From Symbiodinium natans (taxonomy: Eukaryota > Sar > Dinophyceae > Suessiales > Symbiodiniaceae): DNA of 64,000 nucleotides. The stretch covers positions 29,987 to 93,986 of the forward strand of contig CAJNDS010000667.1 of NCBI GenBank assembly GCA_905221605.1, read 5' to 3'. Position 1 is the first letter of the stretch. Each line of letters begins with the position of its first letter. Under the pieces are notes generated by a model, which saw only the letters and a list, made by a program, of their open reading frames with translations, was not told where the DNA came from and searched no databases. Made by a program: the position numbers and the translations under genes. Shown one piece after another: positions 48,225 through 57,036 of this stretch.

Positions 48225-49877
48225 TCATCCTTTCTTGATCGTCTCCTTTGCGGCAGCCACCACCGCATCGAAGCTGGGGACATTGGCCGAGCTGCTGGAA
48301 GATGGGGCCTCCGATTCGGGAACCGTTGGCATGGAGGGCCCCGGAGCGGGGCGTGGCATCGCCTTTACCGCCGGCGGTGGCGGTGGAAGAACGAACGAGC
48401 GCTCCGAGCCCGTCTGTCCAAGACCAAGAAGAAGGCGGCCGATGGAATCCCCAGGCGGGGCTGTTGAAGCAGGAGAAGGTGGCTCCAGGGGCATATCCCC
48501 GTCGTCGTGGCCCGGAGTTGCAGCCGAAGTTCCCGGAACCATTGGTGGAGCTGGAGGATCTCGACCACCCATTCCTGCTTGCTTCACCATCGGTGGTGGC
48601 GCCGTCTCTGGCGTAGGGAGGCAAAGGGCCTCTTGGACTGAGATATTGTCCTCCCGGCACTTCAAGCAAAATCTCAGCGCCTCTTCGGGGCCTTCGCCAT
48701 GGAGGTCTTCGTCGGCCGAAACGGAGGTGGAGCTCGAATCGCTTGATGTAGACCCACCAGGACCAGCACGGGCCTTCGGCTTCAACCTCCGGCGCGAATC
48801 TCGCGCGGCCCTGCGGGCATTGCTGGCCTCCTTCGACCGCAATGCAGCATCTGTTCGAAGCCTCAAACTCGTAGTGAGCTCGCCCCACGCGACACGTTCG
48901 TCGCGATACCGCGTAAAGCGCGGTCCCTCGAAGAGACGCGGCTCGTGAAGGGCCAACAACGGGCGTTCCCCCACCTTTGCATTGATAAAGGCGCGCAAGC
49001 AGATGAGGAGCCGCTGAAGATACCCCATTGCGCTTATGGAGCATTCGCGCTCTCGGCGGTCGTTGCGCCCTCCAGCGCCCTTGGTAGCGACGCCCAGCCT
49101 GTCCATGGCTGACAGGACGTCGTGGGGCCTCAGCCCCCATTCGAAGAGGCCTTTGCCTTGGAGAAGAAGATGGAGGCGCTCCTCTGCAGCCAAGTCTTGA
49201 TCCACGGTGGAGGTGGCCACCTCCCGAAATCTTTTGGGACGGCGACCTTCTTCTTGTACAGGTTCGGGAAGTACCTGTGGTGGATGTGGACCTTCCGGAA
49301 ACCGCGGAAGCACCGAGTGCCACGGAGTCGGGGCTGCATATTCGCTGGGACGAACCAAAGTCGCAGACCCACCAAAGATCTGGCGAGTAATCGCCGGAGA
49401 CCCCAGATGCTGCGCCACATAGGCCTCGCCTATGGTCCCGGCCATGGCGAGGGAATCGTAAATGGCACTCGGGTCTGCTGGGGGCCCATAATAATGGGAA
49501 AGCTGGGGCATTGGTTCCCCAGGCCCGGGGTACAAATGGACCCCAAGCTCGGCAGCCTCCGCAATCCTCCTCCTCATATCGAAAAGCAAAGCATGATGCA
49601 GGGCCGTCAGGCGTTGTCCCGGAATGGATGGTGGCTGCGTGGTGTCCACCGGAGTAATCCTCGGCACATCGGAATCTCCAATATCCACGGGGTCCGCCGC
49701 CATGGGGCGCCAATGCCCCCAATTTTCGGAGTCGGTCGGCGAAGGCTCCTGGACCGGCGCCATTTGCTCCTGGACCGTTGCCTCCTCCGGCGACGGGCCA
49801 ACCATTGGCGAAACACTCGCCTCTCCACCAACTGGGTCCTCTATCGCAGGCCCAGAGGTTTGGGAGCCACCCATCAT
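48225..49877 (-). CDS. Unassigned 550-codon ORF inside copia-2
   Basis: Starts at an ATG (MMGGSQTSG) and lies +1 to the polyprotein frame, between protease and integrase. The composition looks like a real protein: an acidic, Pro-rich N-terminus, a central helical Arg-rich part (LTTSLRLRTDAAL, RRAARDSRRRLKPKARAG), a CLKC pair near 415, and a Pro/Ser-rich tail. The same bases in the polyprotein frame give Trp/Cys/His/Arg-rich sequence typical of a shadow. The family is unknown. It is probably cargo or another element carried inside copia-2. Confidence 0.5.
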   Translation of the reverse strand: MMGGSQTSGPAIEDPVGGEASVSPMVGPSPEEATVQEQMAPVQEPSPTDSENWGHWRPMAADPVDIGDSDVPRITPVDTTQPPSIPGQRLTALHHALLFDMRRRIAEAAELGVHLYPGPGEPMPQLSHYYGPPADPSAIYDSLAMAGTIGEAYVAQHLGSPAITRQIFGGSATLVRPSEYAAPTPWHSVLPRFPEGPHPPQVLPEPVQEEGRRPKRFREVATSTVDQDLAAEERLHLLLQGKGLFEWGLRPHDVLSAMDRLGVATKGAGGRNDRRERECSISAMGYLQRLLICLRAFINAKVGERPLLALHEPRLFEGPRFTRYRDERVAWGELTTSLRLRTDAALRSKEASNARRAARDSRRRLKPKARAGPGGSTSSDSSSTSVSADEDLHGEGPEEALRFCLKCREDNISVQEALCLPTPETAPPPMVKQAGMGGRDPPAPPMVPGTSAATPGHDDGDMPLEPPSPASTAPPGDSIGRLLLGLGQTGSERSFVLPPPPPAVKAMPRPAPGPSMPTVPESEAPSSSSSANVPSFDAVVAAAKETIKKG

Positions 49878-50132
49878 GGAGCGGATTGCTGCTTTCCGAG
49901 CAACAAAAACAAAAAGCTACTAGAACCAAAACACTCAAAGCTCCGGATCTGTTCCTTCGTGCACCTCCGAAAGGCGCTCCAATCCCTTGCATAAGCGAAA
50001 AACACCCCATGAAAAACATGACGCACACACGCAAAGCAAGCTCCAAAGCATGTATGTTCCCAAGGTTCCAAAGCAACATGCTCAAGCAATTCAATCCAAG
50101 CTCAAAAATCAAGCGCAAGCTCAAGCCAAACA

Positions 50133-50190
50133 TGTCATGCTGCTTCCTAATCAAATTCAAGCCACACATGTCATGCTGTTTCCTAAGATC
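50133..50190. repeat. Short tandem duplication in copia-2
   Basis: Two adjacent units of the type ACATGTCATGCTGYTTCCTAA occur here and encode RKQHDM twice in the polyprotein frame. They lie at the upstream margin of the inserted segment. Confidence 0.6.
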
Positions 50191-52518
50191 TTTGTCGAAA
50201 ACAAGCTCTTCTTGAGGACTTTCGGGATGGAAGATCTCAGACCTAAACCCTCGAAGGAGAAACGAAAACGGAGTTGAAGACAAAGCGTGTCGGCCACACT
50301 GCTCATCATCGAGCTCATCGACCTTATGCAGGCTCTTTCCTCCTTTCTTCAAGATGCTCCTGGGAGCGGTCCGCTGTCCTGAGGGGATAGGAACCTCAGA
50401 TCCTGGCACAGCAGCGTCCTTCAGTGAATCAAGTTCCATGTCTTGAGGCCCTTCCGCCCCTTTCTTGGAGGAGGCCTTAGACTTCTTCCCCCCGCTAAAC
50501 GCCCACCAGGCCCGATTGTGACCAACCAACTTGATACTCTTCTTGTTCCCTTTGTACATTCGGGACCCCGTTTTGGACAGATAGGTCTTCCAACCCAATT
50601 CCGCCCCACACCATGGAGAGAGGACGTTAAACCCGACATCAGCCACCAACACCTCCCCGAGTCTCAGAAGAACATCACCGAAGTAGACTTCGATATCGAC
50701 CACAGACGAAACGTCGATCGAACCTCCAGAGGCGTTGAACAGACTGGCTGCCTTGTCGTGTGTCTTCACCACACGAAATCCTGAGATAAACTGGTTGGAA
50801 ACTATGTGGCACGTAGCCCCACTATCAACCAACCAAACATCCCTCGGGCTAACCCCTAGGTGCGAGCACATCTGAGAGAGGTTTCCTCTTTGAGAAAACT
50901 TCGAGCCTAAGGCCCCCATTGAATCTCCAACTACGGTGCCTACCGGCTTCACCTCTTCAGGCGCGTTCAGAACACGAGGAGGAAGAGAAGGTTCGGCCGA
51001 AGCTTCCCGCACTCCAGAAAAACCCAAAGCCATCAAGGTGGCTTCCCCAGAGTCTGCTTCCGATTCGGGCTCACCCAAGTAACGGCCTTTCCCTTTTCCT
51101 TTCTTCTTCTTCGACTTCTCCTTGCCCTTTCCGCGTCCTTTGGGGCTCTTGTCCCCTTGCTCGCTCCGAGGAGTTCCACCTCCCCGCGGCGTTCCTCCAC
51201 CTTTGGGAGTTCCCCCACCTTTGGGGTTTCGGTCCCCTTTTCCTTTGTCCTTAGGCTTCTTTCGATCCTTTCCATGGTCGCCCTTGCCTTTGTCCGGACT
51301 GCCACCACCACGGGCCTTCTCATCCCTTTGCTTCTGCCAGCATTTCTCGGCTTGGTGTCCCCGTTTCCCGCAGTAATCACACAAAGTGTCACTGAGGGAT
51401 CGAGACGTTCCACCTGGAGCCTCACACAGTCGAAGCTGTTCTTCGTAGTACTTCAGACTGCTGCACAATGAGTTCCAGTCGTTGCTCTTCCCATGCAAGA
51501 CAACGTATTGACGAAGCTCGGTATTCACCGCTTGCAAAAGGATACTGCACCGATCAGCCTCTGACAGAAGAAGTTCAGGGAAATTCGACAGCTTTGCCTC
51601 AGACCGAGAAAACTCATCTTCAAGGTGCCTAATAAGGTCAGTAGGCCGCCGAATATGTTGGCACGTGTGCTGCAACTTCAAACACTGGTCACGCACGAAG
51701 ACGGCTTCCATGCGGGACACTATGCTGTACTGCTGTGTGATGGTGCGCATGGCCTCGTACCCACAGGCACTCAAAGCCTGTCGCTTCGAGCACGAGCGTA
51801 GCAACTCCAGACCCCTTTCCCACTTTGCCAGGGCTTGGGTCAGGTAGTAAAACAGCTTAGCGCTCCGCGCTGCAACTTCCACACTGAGATCCTTCTGGAG
51901 TATCTCGTGTTTCACCTTCACACACAGCTGAAGCTCCCGAACGAAAGACTCGTCCTGCAAAGCCAACCACGAGCTCAAAGTCTCCACATATCCATGCCAT
52001 GTTTCCACTTCTCGCATGCGTCCTTTGCTCATGCCTTGATGCTCCAGCAATGGCAAAGGCGGTAGGTACTTCTCCGCTCGGTTCTGAAGAGTGGACCCAC
52101 CACTAAAAGAAGTAGACGAAGACGACCCCGTCGCTGCTGTGGCACCATGTCCCGAAAACGGGTCGGCAGTCTTGGCTTTAGCTGCAGCTTCAGCAACCAA
52201 CTTAGCAGTCTCCGCTGCCTTCTCTTTGGCCTCGTTTCGGCGTTTCTCCTCTAAGTCCATGCGTCTCATGAGAGCAGCTATCAACTGCTGGTTCTGTTGA
52301 GTAGCCTGCCCTTGCTGCAAGAGCTCAAGTGTAGACTGGTTCTGCTGACGTAGCATTTCCAACACGATGGCTTGAAACCCAGTCTCAGTTCCTCCACCGC
52401 TGGTTGTGGGCAAGGTTCCCCCTGCCTGACTGCCCGCGGGTGAAGCCTGCGCTTGAGCAGGAGTTGCTGGAGGGGACTCAAAGGGGTTCGGTGCCTGAGG
52501 TCGCGCAGTTGTCTGACC

Positions 52519-52521
52519 TTA
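52519..52521 (-). other. Premature in-frame TAA of copia-2
   Basis: The stop follows codon 25 of the polyprotein. The frame on both sides is continuous, so a single substitution or a leaky start region could explain it. Confidence 0.7.
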
Positions 52522-52621
52522 ACCAAACAGCAAAGCCTCTTCTTCAGGACTCACGTCCGGTACCGGCACCTGAGAAGGGTCCGGAGCTTGGGCCATGGTC
52601 TCGACTGGAACGTCCTCAGAC

Positions 52622-52633
52622 GCTCCGCTACCA
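52622..52633 (-). promoter_or_regulatory. Copia-2 primer-binding site
   Basis: Sense TGGTAGCGGAGC adjoins the 5' LTR and is identical to that of copia-1. It points to the same initiator-tRNA-like primer. Confidence 0.8.
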
Positions 52634-53048
52634 TGTGAAAAACGCAGAGCTCTTTTTCACTCCACGCTTGAGCCAAAACACCAGAGGTGTTCGGCAAGTC
52701 TCTCGCAGTTAAACAAAGGAGGAACACATGCAAACGTCCTAATGCTTCTCAGGACTTCAGTGCTTCAGCAAAACAAGCATACAAGTGCACAGCCACTCTG
52801 CTCGAACCTCAGTACGACGACACGAGCGAAGCGAGGGTCGGCGGCCAAGGTTTAAAGAGCAAACTCAGAGCAACACGCACTTCTTCAAGGATGCTCCTAA
52901 AGCATCTCGAGTGCTTCTCTGCTTATCATGCACACTCCAAGCATCTCCCGTCAAGCTCAAAGCAAGAAACACTTTCAAGCCACGCTCCAAACATGCTATG
53001 TCCAGCCTGTTTCTGCTAACACCAGACAAACGGTTCACACAGCTCTCA
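52634..53048 (-). repeat. Copia-2 5' LTR, truncated
   Basis: 415 bp matching the inner part of the 3' LTR. It lacks about 40 bp internally (after CTCTCGCAG) and the outer 92 bp, ending abruptly at 53048 before a G-rich tract. The spliced-leader-like 12-mer is at 52667-52678. Confidence 0.85.
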
Positions 53049-53100
53049 TGGGGGGGTTGGGTTTGAGGGGGAGGTGGCAAGGGGCCCATGTTTTCGCGCA

Positions 53101-53450
53101 GTTCGGGCGCTTTCTTCTCTTTCTTGTTTTGTAGCGCCCGTACAATTACTAATAAAATTACAGTTTTCTTCTCTTCGTTCACTGCGGTGCGTGCGTCGTT
53201 CACAAGTTCACTTCTTACCACCTTCATTCACTAGTTGTAACATTATTAAAGGTGGTGAAGGGGCCAATAAATATACTAAATTAGCCCCTTTACCACCTTT
53301 AATTTTTTTTACAACTAGTGAATGAAGGTGGTAAGAAGTGAACTTGTGAACGACGCACGCACCGCAGTGAACGAAGAGAAGAAAAAACTGTAATTTTATT
53401 AGTAATTGTACGGGCGCTACAAAATAAGAAAGAGAAGAAAGCGCCCGAAC
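53101..53450. mobile_element. 350-bp foldback (palindromic) element
   Basis: The left arm from GTTCGGGCGC and the right arm ending GCGCCCGAAC are inverted copies of about 175 bp each, nearly identical, with an AT-rich centre near 53270. Each arm also contains GGGCGC...GCGCCC, able to form a smaller hairpin. There is no coding capacity and no clear target duplication. It is likely a MITE or foldback transposon. Confidence 0.8.
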
Positions 53451-53877
53451 AGGAAAAACAAGCTCTTTCCCTTACGCATCAATGCCTGCCGGGATTCAAT
53501 TCCATACCGCCTTCATTGCCTCTTGCCCTCTTTTTTCTGCAATTCCTTGTACGCCTTCACCTAACTGGGACCTCACATTGCCTGTTTTTGACGTGTTTGT
53601 GAGCTCCCGACCGGGTACCGACCGGGTACCGACCGGGTACGGACGGGTGCTGACCAGAGGGGCTGGAGGGGCTGGAGGGGCTGGAGGGAGAGTCAGATGC
53701 GAGTAGCATCGTTAAGTCAAGCAGTTTTGTCCGCCAGACTGGCCTCCATCGAGAACAAAACAGGAACAGTTTCGATAACAATCTTCACGAGGCTTGAGTA
53801 AGCCCAATATTTCTCGGAGCAAGTCCAAGATTTCTCAGGATTCATGACAAGGTCTCAACATATTGCACAAGGCCTTA
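53451..53877. other. Spacer with tandem repeats, no gene
   Basis: It holds the two short tandem arrays at 53609-53690 and no motif-bearing ORF. It separates the foldback element from the LINE RT region. Confidence 0.5.
53609..53690. repeat. Two adjoining short tandem arrays (11-bp and 10-bp units)
   Basis: The first array has about four units of GACCGGGTACC. It is followed by about three units of GGGGCTGGAG. Confidence 0.85.
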
Positions 53878-54258
53878 TCAAGGGTCAGCATGCGCAAGGA
53901 AACATCTGACATTTTCCTTTGTCCAACCCAATGGATTCATCAATAGATGTTGCTTGCTCCCATTCATATTTTGACTGCGGCCACGCAGGATAAAGTCCAA
54001 CATTGTCGCAGTCTGTGTGCACATGCAAAGCAGCATATCGCTAGACAGGACGTAGCATCTGCTTCCGCTTACTAAGAGCAGTCCGTGTCGCACGTCAAGC
54101 CTAGTCAAGGACATCCTCATTGCTTGGTCGAGGCTATAGATGTTCTGTTGAAGCAGTAAGCACAAGGCTTGATGCAATGAGGGACCTCCAATGGTGAGAG
54201 TATTGCTCGGTGGAAGCTGTTTGGACCAATCCAAGCGACACCAAATTGGGCTATGCAT
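53878..54258 (-). pseudogene. LINE RT tail in a shifted frame
   Basis: Continues the RT protein after a frame change near 54170. Overlapping bases encode the HQALCLLLQQN region in this frame and HCIKPCAYCFNRT in the other. It ends at 53878. Confidence 0.6.
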
Positions 54259-56348
54259 GCTCTGACATCCCTAGGGAGAACCTGTAAAGAAGTAAACCCT
54301 GCTTGGAAGCATTGGTGACGGAGAACTTGTAACCCCGCGCTGTGCGCTGGTTCGAAAGTTCTTTGTGCCTTTTCCACCCAATGCAGGCCTTTGGAGGCAG
54401 CGCTGTTATCGTCCATGTAAGCCGTTAGTCTTGTGAAGGAAGAAATGTCGTGCAGCGCCCAAATCAAGGGATCTAAGGCGAGACAGAAAAGGACAACAGA
54501 AGTCGCCCTTCCCATAGCAAGGCCTTGGTGGATGGAGATAGGCTCGAGCAAGAAACCTTGCACTTTATGCTGGGTGCGCCTCCCGAACATAAGGTGGATG
54601 ACGTAAGCTTTGATCCAGGCAGGGGCAGCTCTTGCCGCTAAGCACTGTAGTACCCACCAGGGATTTACCCGTTCAAAGGCCTTGACAAAGTCGGAAAGCA
54701 TGACTGTGTACTGGGCATCTTTGAGCTCCAAGTAGTGTTGCATTTGGGCATAATTTGCCTGTGGTTCTTTGAAGTGATTAAGAAGAGCCTGGGCAGGATG
54801 TAGCGAGTCTTTGAAAGACTCAGCAAGGACAGCGTAGATTGCGGAGTCAATGATTCGATCACAAGTATCGGGCATGTCTAGTGGCCTGTAGTTGTCCGCG
54901 TACGCACCCTTGTCTGCCTTGGGAATGAAGACTAAGGCCTGAAGCGGATGATCAGCTTGAGATAAGCACATCTCCCACATATGATCCCCAAGTAAGTTGG
55001 CAAAATAACTCGGATTTTGCCTATAGAAGGCATAGGGCACACCATCGGGACCCGGGGAAGAATCCTTGGTGGTAATAATGGCCTTGAAGATGATGCTTTC
55101 ATCTGGTAAGTCAGCCGGCACGAAGGGGGCCCTTTGCGCATATGGCTGTAGGAGTTTGTCCCACTGGTTATCGTATTGACAAGGGAAGTGGTGCCAAAAG
55201 GCTCTAGTTGCCCTTAGTGCAGCATCAAACTGACTCATAGATGTGATCAGCTGGCCATTTTCGCTTCTGACCTGTTGCGAATCGATGATTCGAGGGCAGA
55301 TCTTCCTGAAGGCCTGCCACTTAATTTTAGACTTATCAACCTGCAAATCTCTTTGAGCAACCAGGGAACGAAGACTTGGTGAGGGGGCAGTTTTCAGCTC
55401 TGCACCAAGGTGTAGCCGATTAAGCGCTTCTTGAAGCCAATGTCTCGGGAGCTCGGCTGAACCATTACCTGACGGCGTGAACGGGGGTATGGTGATATGC
55501 CTGGCTAAAGATGTGACGGTGCTTGCGTTGACACCGACAGTCGCACCAGTGCTCCTGTTCAAAAGGCGTACCAACTTCCTAATTAATGCAGCAATTGAGT
55601 TTCCAGCTTGGGCACGTAGGTTTGCATGCCACAAGAAACATGTGGCTTTTTGTGCAACAAGCGCGTCAGAAGGGCAGAGTTTTTGACCTTTGTTCTGCTC
55701 TTCAATCAAGCGGGCTTTAGTGCAATTAATTAGTTTACGAAGAAGAAGGTGCGAAGGGCTAGTCTCCGCAGCCTCGATGCCAGGTAAGTCAGTAGTCGCA
55801 GGTGGAACAGAGAAAGCCGCAGCAGGAACTGTCCGAACAGGTATCGCCGGGACATCTTTGTCAAGCTTATGCTTCGGCCGAAACCGAATCTTTACCAAGT
55901 GATGTCCTCCAGTTACTTTTTTGTGCTTCCAAGAGACAGAACAGATCTTGGCGGACAAGTACAGCGAGCTGGAAATAAGGTAATGGTCAAGGTGACTGCA
56001 GGTAGAGCCTTGCTCGAAAGTTGGCCCGTCAGACTTGCATTCAATCATGTCGCCTTGAGCAAGGAGATGTGCATACTCACCCTCCTTCTGCTGATTAACA
56101 GCATTGAAGTCCCCCCCAAGGACAACCACATGAGTTGCATCCTTGACAAAAGCACTAAGTGCAGGGAAGAGCTTCCCCCATTGATCAGGGTGCCAATAAA
56201 CCGACAGGAGCCAGTAGCAGACAGACCGAAATCTGACCAGTACGGCAAGGGCAAAACCAGGCACAAGGTCGACAGTCTCAGCGAAAACAGAATATGGCAA
56301 GGCCCTGGACATCTGCAAGCATAGCAAGCAGAACAAGCCGCTCAACAA
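54117..56348 (-). pseudogene. LINE ORF: C-terminal endonuclease and reverse transcriptase
   Basis: 743 codons. Residues 1-160 are the second half of an apurinic/apyrimidinic-type endonuclease (VLGGDFNAV, SHLDHYLIS, GGHHLVKI). RT follows with SSPGPDGVPYAFY, FIPKADKG, LSDFVKAFERVNP (motif A), a QGLAMG region and LTAYMDDNSA (motif C). Endonuclease and RT together perform target-primed reverse transcription of a non-LTR element. The endonuclease start is in another frame at 56407-57036, and the RT tail shifts again near 54170, so the copy is defective as read. Confidence 0.85.
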
Positions 56349-56406
56349 GGTTCACCGGCGCTGTCTGTGGTGCCAAACTAGCGTGAAGCCTTTGACTTCT
56401 TGACTG

Positions 56407-57036
56407 CTAAGCACGGCCAGCTTCTACGACTTTATAGTCCTGTGGCAAACAGACAGCAACTCCTCCAGAGTGTCCAGATTCCTTCCAAATAGCGAGAGAG
56501 GCAATCGTATTTATTCTGGCAGTTGCCTGTCTGAATCGGTGTAAACAGGCAGCATTCCATTTGGTTTCCTGCAAAAGCACGGGCGTTTGGTGAGCCAACG
56601 CACCAATGGTACGAAGCTTGGCAAGGCCAATAGTGTCGAAGGTACACAGCGAGGTAACGTTCCAACTAACGACAGCCTGCAGCTTGCACGGCTCCTTTGG
56701 GATCGTGTCGAAGTAAGGAACAAGCCTGTCAGCTATGAGATTCAGTGCAAGTTCAAGCTCTTCTGTTGGGAGCTGAAGATTGATAGCAGCGATTAGGTTA
56801 AAAGGTCGGCTGTCATTGGCCATGAGAGCAAGCTTCAGCTCACGTGTTGTGGGATAGGTGAGTGGCAGGTTGTAGGCAAGGAGAATGCTGTTGAGGGATC
56901 TGACACGTGCGCGATGTCTACGACAAGCAACATAGGCATTGAGGTGATCAAGGAAGGTCGTAGACCTTGCCTTGATCACCACGTCACGAATCGTCGTCAT
57001 AGGGGCAAAGGGTCCCGATGGACCCCATAGAAGCAA
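56407..57036 (-). pseudogene. LINE ORF: N-terminal endonuclease half
   Basis: 209 codons overlapping the end of the methyltransferase ORF by 40 bases in the -1 frame. The second half carries AVVSWNVTSL and PVLLQETKW, the first two conserved blocks of the endonuclease fold, then GGVAVCLP. It stops at 56407. The remainder of the domain resumes in a different frame from 56348. The first 110 residues are not recognised. Confidence 0.75.

Larger units (their letters stand above)
44278..52596 (-). pseudogene. Copia-2 Gag-Pol polyprotein with an early stop and an inserted segment
   Basis: The frame starts at ATG 52596 (MAQAPDPSQ) and meets TAA at 52519-52521 after 25 codons. It is then open for over 2,700 codons to 44278. 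Order, numbered from 52413: coiled gag; knuckle CDYCGKRGHQAEKC near 347; Gly/Thr/Pro repeats (GGGTPKGGGTP); protease LVDSGATCHIV near 530; a His/Cys pre-integrase finger (HHRAQGH...CDSCC near 1725); integrase with Asp in VGLDFFFF, Asp in RMDQEG and Glu in KGSIERQ; RT with LFYVDDLLIY near 2345; RNase H with CFTDASWS and SSAESELAAL. Residues of about 740-1500 look like an out-of-frame reading of an inserted segment (see 48225-49877). Confidence 0.85.
42982..53048 (-). mobile_element. Copia-2: older Ty1/copia element with truncated 5' LTR
   Basis: Bounded by a 552-bp 3' LTR (42982-43533) and an incomplete 5' LTR (52634-53048). A primer-binding site and purine tract are present. The polyprotein has an early stop and a foreign-looking internal segment. 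A separate methyltransferase-like ORF lies between pol and the 3' LTR. No target duplication can be seen, because the outer end of the 5' LTR is lost. Confidence 0.9.

Noticed and set aside
47980-48948. Plus-strand 322-codon Gly/Ser-rich ORF
   Set aside because: High GC over the antisense of the 550-codon minus-strand ORF keeps it open; no motif and no start evidence.
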